Made by a program: the position numbers and the translations under genes
In this document: one piece after another, positions 9,467-18,946 of the stretch
Layout of the letters: each line of letters begins with the position of its first letter
Numbering within the stretch: position 1 is the stretch's first letter
The notes under the pieces: generated by a model
Database searches by the model: none
What the model was told of the DNA's origin: nothing
The model's input: only the letters and a program-made list of their open reading frames with translations
Assembly: GCA_003049465.1 (NCBI GenBank)
Contig: PYSS01000144.1
Location: 1 to 64,000 of the forward strand
DNA length: 64,000 nucleotides
From: Magnaporthiopsis rhizophila
Taxonomy: Eukaryota > Ascomycota > Sordariomycetes > Magnaporthales > Magnaporthaceae
Reading direction: 5' to 3'

Positions 9467-11966
9467 CTACCTCTCAGGGTGCTCCGTCAGCTGCTCTCGT
9501 CTTGTTACACAACTTTTCTGCCATCTCAAGTGGTGTTTTGGAATCCGAGTCCTGCAGTAGGACTGACGCCGGCCGCTAGGAGGATGTCGACCGCCTCGTC
9601 GTGCCCGAGCAGGCACGCCTAGTAGAGCGCCGTCTGCCTGATGCCGTCGGTGGCGTCGACCTAGGCCTGCGCCATGCGTGAGCAGCCGCACAACGGCCGC
9701 ATGGCCGTCCATGACCGCCGGGTGTGGGCGCGTGAAGGCGCCTTTGAGCCAGGCCCGCTCCGGGTGCGCGCCCTTGTCGAGCAGGAGCCGGGCCGCGCCA
9801 TCGTGGCGGCTCTCAGAACGGCCTCCTGTTGCAGCGCCGCCGCCTCCCCATCGCCCATCGAGCTCACGTCGGCGCCGCGCTCGGCGAGGGGCCGCAGGAT
9901 GCGTCTGTCAGTGCCAGCCCATTCTTGGCGGCCAGGTGCAGCGCGTCGTCCTGCGAGTATGACGGCGCACCCGTGAAGGTCTGGAGCGCCTCGTTTAAAA
10001 TGAGCTTGACCGTGTCGATGTCGCAGCAGCCCTCCGTACGAAGCTGCCACTTCTGAGAAATATCAGCCAACCACTGAGGGCCAACAATGATGGTGCTAGA
10101 GTCCTTCTTTTAAAAGCCTTATAACGGCCGCGTGATTTCTCCACTTGGCGCAGTACAGCGGCGTATTTCCCGAATCGTCTCGCGCTTCCTTGTTGGCCCC
10201 TGGCTTGTACGAGCAGCCTCGCGACGGTCTCGTCCCCTTTTTTCGCGGCCAGGTGCAGCGGCGTGTGCCTTTGTTGATCTTTCGCCTCCTTTTCGGCGCC
10301 CGCTTGTAATAGCAGTCTTACGATGGCTTTGTGCCCGTTTTGCGCGGCCAGGAGCAGTGGCGTGAGCCTTATAATATTTTTCGCTTCCTTATCGGCGCCC
10401 GCCTCTATGAGAAGTTCCGCGATGGCCTTGTACCCGTTTTCCGCGGCCAGGTGCAGCGGCGTCCGCCTATTGCGGTTTTTCGCCTCCCTTTTGGTGGGTT
10501 TAAAAATTTGAACCATTTCCGCCATTTCTGTTACTGCTGCTAGATGCACGATAGTTTTGCCGTGGTGATTTTGTATTTTTGTGTTTGTGTTTTGCCTTAG
10601 ATATTTAATGATATCTTTATGCCCAAGATATGCAGCCCAATGTAGTGGAGTGGTTCCTAAGGCGTTTGGAATATTAAGGGCTGCTCCTGCCTCGATCAAT
10701 TGCCTTACCGCATTGAGATGGCCATTTGTTGCTGTATAATGTAATGGTACTATTTTATTTTTGCCACGAATAGAAAGGTTTGTATGTTTTCGTCTGTTGC
10801 AGCCAAATCAACCGAGCCCTGCGCCCTTCCCTTGCCTGGTATTTCCACAACGTGTCCACATGCCAGCATGCCAACCACCAAAAGCATTGTCCCAATCGCA
10901 GTACAAGGGAACGCATAACCATCGATGGGTTTTCCGTCCTTCTGGAATGCCAAGGTCGGATGATAGGTGGCAAACCCGGAGTACGCGAGGACCCCCAATT
11001 GGAGGATTGTCGCAACAACCGCTACTGCGCGTAATTCTCCTCTCCCGAACTGATTGTGGGAATTGAGTGAAACGTTTGGTGCAGCAGCAGACTTGTTTCG
11101 TATTATAACGACCTGTTGTGCGTCATCTGCCAGTACTCCCTCCTGTCGTGGGTCATCTGCTGGTGCTCGTTCCTCGTCTTTCTTCGGCGAAGTACGCCAT
11201 CGGCGGAAGTCATCCTTGAAGTTCTAATCTTAAGGAAAGGTAAGGACGTATTTGGCAATAGGGAAGTGATAGAGTTACTAACCAATTTCCTCCAGATATT
11301 GGCATTCGCCCCTTGTCGCTTCGTCCAGGTCGCATGTCTTTACGTTTGGATGAGAGCCTTCGCCGTCCTGGCTTCCTTGCTGTTTACTTTGGGGTAACAG
11401 GCATATAAACTCCACGACCGGAGCTGATCCCGTACACCTCACCACCTCTTGGCCGTTCCAGACCTCGCAGGTTTCTTTTGAGGTGGACGACATTAGCTCC
11501 GCTTCGGCGGCCGTGAGGTTCTCCCTGGCTCCTCCTATAACAGCTTTGAGCCATAAAGGGCCGCCGACTCTGATTGCAGCAACAATGGTGGTAATTATGC
11601 CCAGGGGAGCCATAGCTAATATGATATTGTCAGCCCAGCCCATCGACTGGCTCATAAACTGCATGGTAACTCGTTCTCCGAAAAGCGCCAGCAGCCTGGC
11701 GGTACAAAAAACTATTAGTACACGAGCTAGAATCGGGCAGGGTTGTCAGACGTACGGCGCCACAGGACGGCTGCGGGACAAATGTTGGCCACGGCCAGGT
11801 CAAAAGAGGCCGCCCAGACAGCCACATCTGGTGCAGCCAGTAAACAGCAACCATCACCAAAGTGCACTTCTGTCGGCAAATAGTCACCCACCCCACTACA
11901 CCCATTTTCGCTCAAGTTTGTCCATTTGGTAATTTGTCCACTGCCTATCAGCTCCTCCCGACTCAA
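9467..11966 (-). pseudogene. Decayed membrane-anchored ankyrin-repeat protein
   Basis: Read on the minus strand, this is a fungal family with an N-terminal membrane block followed by ankyrin repeats. The block includes AAPDVAVWAASFDLAVANIC (about 11845-11775), MSQSMGWADNIILA (about 11655-11610), ELMSSTSKETCEVWNGQEVV, and GRGELRAVAV then YSGFATYHPTL (about 11060-10945). Ankyrin repeats with TPLHLAA signatures run from about 10735 to 10150, with degenerate ones to about 9480. Breaks are visible. There is no in-frame ATG for the N-terminus, since a stop is reached upstream. Frame changes occur near 10750, near 10185 (RLLVQA, where the next repeat continues in another frame), and again near 9900-9720. 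Two introns are plausible: 11160..11282 and a very short one at about 11711..11754. The 3' part is strongly GC-rich, while about 10480-10760 is AT-rich. I infer a nonfunctional relic. Confidence 0.75.
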
Positions 11967-14234
11967 ATTCCAGAAAGTAGCTCGACCGTGACGGTGGTGC
12001 GGTATTAGCGCTTTCGGGGAGGCTTAAATATACCAGGTGTGAACTTGGGTGTATTCGGGTGCGAAGCGCGCCACGGGCCGTATGTCGTGGGTCGGGCTAG
12101 GGCATCAAAAGTTGCCGCCGAGGTGATCTGTAGCCTGAGGACTAATTCGACACATCGTCTGTCGTATGTGTCGTCGCATGCGACTTTCTTCGAGTCCTCT
12201 TCTCTCATGTACCCTTAACCGCTCTCAGGCACGACTAGTTACATTCCCCGCTTGCTTGCCTTCGATTTACGGGTGGGCTGGCCGTCCAGCGCCGCGCCCA
12301 ATGAGAAAGTCCCAGAGCCTGAATGAGGCCCCTTAACAACGGCCGCATTTGGGACGATTCTATCCATTGTCTGGCTCACCGCGGGCGGACTGAGAACCGG
12401 GAAGGACCCCAGAGTCCGACCTTGCGCACCAGGGTCCATCAGGGTCCTGCAGGGACTCAGGCCTGTGGCTGCGGCGAGGCAAGGGGTGGGCCCAGGACGA
12501 CATCTTGTGTTCTCGTGCGATATCTCCAGGCTTGGGAGGGGCAAAATACAAGGCGGACCCCTTGCATCAGGAATCCCACAACCAAGATTCTGTCTGCGTC
12601 GTCGCCTTCTTTTATACGGCGAGCTCCGTCAGCGCATCCCCGCAAGTGTCTCATTTAATCCCTCGTTCGCTTCCTTTTGGTAGGAGGAGGTCCTCGACCG
12701 AATGTTGTCCTTTCTCCCGTGTTTGTTTCCATCAGCCGTCATCCTCGACGACCATCTACACCTTCCTGGATGCCTGATCTGGTCTCTTGACGATACCCTG
12801 AAACCCTCGGTCGGCGCTTATCGACGGCCGGTGACGCTTGGCTTCTCACAGCTGGATGGGCCCGACTATCTGCCTAGGTGGTCCGACATCGAACAAACCC
12901 CACCACGTCTTTATATCGACGACAGCGATGATCAAGAACCTCAGAGAGTCTACAAAGAGCCAGGCAGAGAGGCCACGATGGGGCTGCCGCCGAACTCGGG
13001 GTGAGCATGTCACGATGGCCAGGGCAATATCGGAATCTTGCCTGGAACATCCACCATCTCCGGGTTACTAGGGCGGGCCATCACATCAGGGATGGCAGCT
13101 TGAGTCACTATTTGAGGATCAAGGGGATGTCGCGACGGGATTCCATCGTCGACAGGTGGGAAAGGAGCCGGAGAAAACTACATGGCCAGGACCTACCAAG
13201 ACAGTACGCATATTACATACAGCTCGTTCGCATAGCCCTCTCGACGTCGATACGGCAACGACGAACCGACTATGCTGTCCCTGAACCCTGGACTACGTGA
13301 CAACGACTAGGGCGGCCCGCGCCATCATGTATATGCCAAGTCGCTAGCCCTGTCAACGCCTGCTTGCGCTCTGGGTAGGCGTGCCGGGCCGTCCGCGCCA
13401 CCACGACCGGTCGACTACCGACAACTCGTCAAGCTAAGGCATAGAAGCCTGCAGCGGCGAACGACGTCGTGTATCTCGATACCGATCCATTCCCAGTACT
13501 CAACGTTTAGATACCCGCCTATCGGACAGCTCAGACAGCCCAGACGGCCCTTCAACAGCACGATGAGTTCCTGCGCACTTACTTCAGTTGGCACAGTACC
13601 GTGCTTGCTTTTGGGTGAATCGGACGTCGTCTCTAGCCCTGAGCGGCTAATGCGAGATAGATGACGGGGCCTGCATGCCTGATGCACATCATCATCCGCT
13701 GGTCTACCTTAGATCGGCTGCTCATGTGACATGTCCAGTGCCAGCAACGACACGATCCCTTCGAGAATGGATACCCGCAAGGTCAAAGTATTGGGGAATC
13801 TGGGGTCGAAGACCGACTTTTACTCCAAATCACGAAAGGCTGAACTTGACAGTGGATCATGTGCGGTCTAAATTACACCAGATAATGAGACCAAACAAAC
13901 CACCCGACGAACGAGGACTGTCGCTGGCTAAAGACACTGACAAGGCGGGATATTAACTCCTAACAGACGAGAACGAACCAGGGACCATGCATTTCCGACA
14001 AAGCAGCAGATGCATGAAGCCGATTAAATCCGCATATCGTGCTGTTGGCCTTTGGTATTATCAGTTACCCCCAACTGACGACACCAGGCAACACGGCAAA
14101 AATTGTTGTACACGCAAGGAACGCAGAGGAAATCGAGAACAAAGGAAAAGATGAACGCATCGAGCGAGGGAACGAGAAAAAACCATCGAGACCGAGACTG
14201 CATTAACTGGTGGTTGGTGTTGGCGGCTCACCCA
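11967..14234. other. Gene-poor stretch, possibly relic DNA
   Basis: About 2.3 kb without a gene I can support. Frames at 12702-13004 (+) and 13415-13687 (-) are the longest with mixed composition, but neither shows a family signature. Its position beside a decayed ankyrin gene suggests old, eroded accessory DNA. I saw no terminal repeats or transposase signatures. Confidence 0.4.
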
Positions 14235-14319
14235 TCACTTCTCCCTACAGTCAGTCATCAGCCGAGAATCACCCCAAGAAGCGAGGTTCGGAAAGTGCAG
14301 GTAAAACAAAGGGGACTAC

Positions 14320-15170
14320 TCACAGGAGGGCGAGGGTCAGGTCACCGTGGATGCGGGCCTTGAGCTCGATCTCGACCTCGAGGTTCAGCTCGAGGTGCAG
14401 CTTGAGCGGGTTCTTGCCGCCGTCGTCCTTCTGGACCTGCTGTTGTTGTTGTTGCTGCTGCTGCTGCATCTGCATCTGCCACTGCTGCTGCTGCCGGCGC
14501 ATCTCGGCCTCCATCTCGGCCCGGGTGTAGCTCTTGTTGCTCGACTTTTGCCGGCGCCGCGGCGGCTCCTCGTCGGCGACCTTGGTCTTTTGCAGCTGCT
14601 TCTTCTTGTCGCGGCTGCCCTGCTGCTGCTGTCGCTGCTGCGACTGTTGCCAAGGCCGGGCGTCCTCCCCGTCGGGTGTGGCCGGCTGCGACATGGACGG
14701 CGCTGACCGCCGGTCCTCGGGCTCCACGTCCTCGTCCTCGTACTCGAGCTCTGGCTCGTACTCTCCCTCTTCTCCTTCTTGTTCCTCGTCATCGTCATAC
14801 TCCTCTCCGTCCTCGGCCTCTTCGCCGTTGTCGTCATACTCCTCCTCGCCTGGCTCCTCCTCGTCGTATGCTTCTTCAGCAGCTTCAGGCTCCACATCTT
14901 TTTTGGGTTGAGGCTTTGGCTCGGCCGCTTCCTCCTCCTCGTCCTTCACGTCGGCTTTCTTGCCCTTCTGCTCCGATGGTGCCGGCTCGGCCTTCTCGTC
15001 CACCTTGGTGTCGGTGGGCTTATCCGCGCCGGCCTGTTCGGGCTTCTTCTCGTCAGGTTTGCCCTGCCCCTCGTTGTTGAAGTTGTTGTTATCCCACGGC
15101 TGTTGTGGCTGTTAGTTACCGCCAATTGCTGCGCAAAGGTCTCGCCTCGAGATACACATACCGAAGACAT
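14320..15170 (-). CDS. Acidic, Gln-rich protein with conserved C-terminal amphipathic motif
   Basis: The model is complement(join(14320..15108, 15162..15170)), 265 aa. The first exon is 9 nt (Met-Ser-Ser), joined across a 53-nt intron to PQQPWDNNNF. The protein then has a Lys/Glu/Pro segment, a long Glu/Asp/Tyr tract, a basic RRRQK stretch, a Gln/Met-rich coiled region with CAG-type repeats, and the C-terminal motif KLHLELNLEVEIELKARIHG followed by DLTLALL. The same motif ends the gene at 18.6 kb, and I recall it in other uncharacterised Pezizomycotina proteins. The stop codon (CTG-TGA-GT) overlaps a GTGAGT donor. Splicing 14245..14323 would give an alternative ending, Glu-Lys-stop at 14235. 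No signal peptide or membrane segment is seen, and function is unknown. Gene identity is firm but the exact C-terminus is not. Confidence 0.75.
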
Positions 15171-16473
15171 CCTGGCGAGGACTCAAGCGAGTATTATGAT
15201 TATGTTTACAGATGATGTGGTAGTAGGTAGGTGGTAGCTAGTGCTACCGGATAGTTTAGGTCGGGAGTGGATGGGATCAGTTGTTCGAAGGCGAGGGAGA
15301 GGAAGGACGATGTCTACTACTGGAAGTGCAGTGCAGAACGAAGACGAAGCCAAGTGGAATGGAGATCAGAGGGATTACACCGCACACAGAAATCAAAAGA
15401 ACAAGATGGTGGTGTATAAATCACACACAAGACATGCGCGAAGGGTCGACACTTGGCTCTCAAGCAGGCTTGGAGCAGGAACCCTGCGGCACCGCGGGCA
15501 TGACCTCTACTACGCAATGTCTTGTCGGAAACATGTTTTTTTGCCTAGCCCTAACCTCTTCCACACTGCCCACCGACCGGTGGGAGTCCCCGAACAGCCA
15601 CAGGCGATGTCGTCACTTGACGTTATGGTGTGGGTGGACGTATCAGGTTTGCTGGCAGCATGACAGATGGTAGCCTTTGGGCATCGTGTTGAGAGTTGGG
15701 CCAGGGAGGTGGAAAGGGTGTGGCTGATGAGAGGGAACGAGGGAACGAGTTGCGCCTGGAAAGGATAGTCGCTTGAGATGAAACAGTGACGTCGTGCATC
15801 TGCTGGAAGACCCCTTTCGCAGATCTTTTAGAAAATGAACGGTACGGCAAGTGGGTGGTAATGACAGCTGGGCTCTGGGGGTGACGCATCTGCTAACCAT
15901 GGTTCGAAAAGTGGGAATTTCTGCAAGGCCTGCATAACTTACAGGTACAGGCGAGAACGCCGAGAGGTGCAGCTATACACGTGCTAGGAGGACTTTTTTT
16001 GACTACACACCCTCTTGTGCCCATTGCTGCTCTTCGCGAGATGACTTTCTTTTTGACCTTGGAAACGGAGGGGGCGTGCATCCACGACCTGACTTGAACG
16101 GGAACCGCTGAAGGCTGGGGGGTGTAAATAGGGTCGGGGCTTATATTGGCAAGACAAGCGAAGAACGGGCTCCGCTCTGTGCTACCGATGGTGTTGGTGC
16201 TTGCGAGATAAGTTTGGCAGCCCTACCTGACGCAACAGCAAAGAACAACACGAGGCCGAGAGAGCCATCGAGAGTAGCAACGATAGGAGACATTGTCGTG
16301 GACAAACTGGTTTCTTGCCGCTTGGCTCCGTCCAACAGGCGACATCACACAACCCACCGCCGCGTCGCCGAGCTCATCAGATTTCGAATCCTCTCGCCCC
16401 TCGTCGAAAGCCGTTGGGACATTCCAGAACCCGGTCACCACTTCACCAGACACGCGGTGGTGGCAGCAGCAGC
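15171..16473. other. Divergent intergenic region
   Basis: This region lies between the divergent genes at 14.3 kb (-) and 16.5 kb (+). I find no coding sequence with family character. It should contain both promoters and the 5' leader of the 16.5-kb gene. Confidence 0.45.
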
Positions 16474-17615
16474 ATGTTCGCCATCGGACTCCTCGCCATC
16501 GGGGCCATCCCCACGACGATAGGGGTGGGCCAGGCCGTCAGCGCGCAGAAGAAGCAGAACGCGGCCCAGAAGGAGCAGGCAAAGTTCCACCTCACGGCGA
16601 AGCTGTCGCTGGGCGGACGCCCTCCCATGGAGGCCATGATTGTGCTGAAGGACAACAAGGTCAGTTTGAGACGAGCTGAGCTCATCTGCTTGTTTTTTTT
16701 TTCTCGCTTTCTCTTCACCGGAGCTTCTTTTCCCGTTGGGCCACTCGCAGGGGGTTTGCTTGGTGATTGGTGCCGTTATGCGGTCAGTGGCTTGCATAGC
16801 TAGCTCATTCCACTACTGAGACCCTCCCTTGTCACCGACCGGCCGCTCAGCTCACCTACCTTGTCTAGGTATCTGTTCAAAACAGTACCTCCCTCCCTGC
16901 CCCCATTCTTGCTGGAATGACCCATTTCGATGACGTCTCAGCACATGCACACTCCCCTCACAAGAAGAGACTAGCGTTCTCGTGAGCTAATGTTTCTCTC
17001 GGGTTCCAACTTTTTCCACCCGGGCAGCTTTGGATCGATCACCAGGATAGCCCGGTCGAGGGCCACAAGTTCACGGGCTACTACTTCACGTACCCGAGCG
17101 AGGAGCAGCACAAGGGCGTCGTCACCACCATCGCCATCGACCCTCCCATGCTCAACTGGGTCTACGTCGACAAGGACACGGCCACGCTGCGGCACGGTGG
17201 GCGCAAGGACACGCTGGGCCATGTCATCGGGCCTTGGTGGTGGAGCGACGACGAGACGTACCTGACGCTGCGCGGCTCGGCCGACGGGTTCGTGGCCGAG
17301 GAGGACCCGGAAAGTAAGAAATGGTTCTTGAGATACAGCGGTCTGCCCCAGCAGCAGCAGCAGCAGTCTGGGGATCGAGATCTGTTGTGTGCCGAGAGAA
17401 GGGAGTCCCAGAGTGACAAGGGCCACGTCGATCAGCAGGAGGATTATGACGAGGAGGAGGAGGGGGATGACGATGATGACTACGATTATGGTACCAGCTC
17501 GGAAGAGGACGACGAGGAAGAGGAGGAGGGGTGTGCCGGACCGCGGAGGGTGAGGGTACTGCTTCGAAGGCGCATGTTGCTGGGCATGGACAGCCGCTAT
17601 GTTAAGCGAGACTAA
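16474..17615 (+). CDS. Uncharacterised fungal protein with C-terminal acidic tail
   Basis: The model is join(16474..16659, 17028..17615), 257 aa. The start MFAIGLLAIGAIPTTIGVGQ is hydrophobic and could be a signal anchor or membrane segment. The core follows a pattern common in Pezizomycotina: a YYFTYPSEEQHKG block, DPPMLNWVYVDKDT, HVIGPWWWSDDE, YLTLRG, then a SADGFVAEEDPE segment. The order Pro-Met-Leu-Asn-Trp then Gly-Pro-Trp is what I remember for this family, whose function is unknown. The last 70 residues contain Gln repeats and dense Asp/Glu runs, which are probably disordered. The 368-nt intron is long but is GT-AG and joins KDNK to LWIDHQD in frame. A further small exon within it cannot be excluded. 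Confidence 0.8.
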
Positions 17616-18577
17616 TTCGGGAGCCGACGGTGCTTGGCCAGGCCAGATAATACTGTAGTTGGATACCTAAACATCATTGACCGTTTCTCGGGGAAAAAAA
17701 AAAAAAAAAAAAAAAAACAGGTCTTATTTTTCCGAAAGGTACCCGATGATACGGTGGCGGGGGTGTCACGGTCACGGTGTGTTCCAGGCCGTGAATGTTT
17801 TCCAGCCCTCCCTAGCAAATATCCAATCTAAGGGCGTCGATTTGCTTAAAGTGATGAAAGTGGCGGTGGGTTGGGGTGGATGAGATGGGACGCTCTCGCT
17901 CTGTCCTCAACTCTTACCCCTGTGCGCGTCTTAGCGATCTGCAGCGCCGGGCCGCTTGTACCATTATTTTTCACCCCATGGGTTTCCCATCTACCGCCAC
18001 ACCCCCTCCCTTGATAGACCCCCACCCTACGATCATAGCCTTGTTCGTCTTTTTCCCACACCACACCTTTTGCGCGATCCTGTCTTCGCACACAAACGTT
18101 TCTTTTTTGCTGGGCACAAGAGTCACTCCCCTGCATGTCGCACCCCGCGACTGGGGCTCTTCTCCATATTCACATCATAGGCAACAGTACGTAAACCTAA
18201 ATCTCCCTCCCCTTTGAGTAGTAGCGAGCTGTTCAGATGATGATGGAGGAGGCTATGATTTCATCACCTGCACTAGGCGTCTGAGTATGTTGCTGTCTTG
18301 GGGGTTTGTCTTAGAGTACGGAATCAGGTTTTGCATCTTGGTCGAAAGATGGCCTCGCTTGTGTTGAAAAGGGCTCGCACACACCATCGATCCGATCGAG
18401 CAAAATGTCCAGTGTTCACCACATCCATCTCGCTTCATCTTCGACATTCCCGTGGCGCTTGATACTCTGAGGAGACGATCCTCTTGCTCTTTCATCCCTC
18501 TCTTCCGTTTGCTGTCCGGTACCTCTCCAATACTTCGCAACACTCCATACACAAACCCTCCACCCACCAAAGAAACC
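17616..18577. other. Intergenic region with poly(A) tract
   Basis: This holds the 3' flank of the 16.5-kb gene and the promoter of the 18.6-kb gene. A run of 24 A occurs at 17694-17717. No other coding sequence is supported. Confidence 0.45.
17694..17717 (+). repeat. 24-nt poly(A) tract
   Basis: An uninterrupted A run lies 80 nt after the stop of the 16.5-kb gene. It is intergenic and one of several A/T homopolymers over 20 nt in this window. Confidence 0.9.
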
Positions 18578-18946
18578 ATGTCGTCCCCAGCCAGAGGATC
18601 CATGGAGAAGCCTAGGCGCAAGCCGCAGACGTACGAGTCTGATCCCGAGGCGGCCGAGGAGTCGGTCGAGGAGCAGCCGTCGCCGCCGCCGCGCCGCCGC
18701 CAGGTGCAGCGCAGGAAGAAGCAGCAGCAAGGCCCGCTAGATCTGGCTGGCCTGGACGGCGTGGGCCAGACGGCCGGCGGCGTGGTGGGCGGCGTCACCA
18801 ACACGCTGGGCGGCGTCGCGGGCCAGGCTGTCGACAATAACGGCGGCAAGAGCGACACCCTGCGCCTCCGCCTGGACCTGAACCTCGAGGTTGAGATCAC
18901 ACTCAAGGCCAAGATCCACGGTGATCTTGAGCTAGCGCTGCTGTAA
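18578..18946 (+). CDS. Small protein with the same C-terminal motif as the 14.3-kb gene
   Basis: The single exon encodes 122 aa. It starts MSSPARGSMEKPRRKPQTYE, has a Glu/Pro-rich part, a basic RRRQVQRRKKQQQ stretch, a Gly/Val-rich segment (VGQTAGGVVGGVTNTLGG), and ends TLRLRLDLNLEVEITLKAK then IHGDLELALL. The last 30 residues are nearly the same as the end of the 14.3-kb protein. Alternating Leu/Glu/Lys spacing suggests an amphipathic beta or helical segment. The stop codon (CTG-TAA-GTT) overlaps a GTAAGT donor in the same phase as in the paralog. Splicing from 18943 to an acceptor at 19214-19215 would give Glu-Thr-stop. I see no membrane helix or signal peptide. The function is unknown. Confidence 0.75.
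   Translation: MSSPARGSMEKPRRKPQTYESDPEAAEESVEEQPSPPPRRRQVQRRKKQQQGPLDLAGLDGVGQTAGGVVGGVTNTLGGVAGQAVDNNGGKSDTLRLRLDLNLEVEITLKAKIHGDLELALL

Noticed and set aside
14347..15237. Plus-strand Ser/Leu-rich frames opposite the 14.3-kb gene
   Set aside because: They are shadows of the Glu/Asp and Gln codon tracts on the minus strand, which carries the conserved C-terminal motif.
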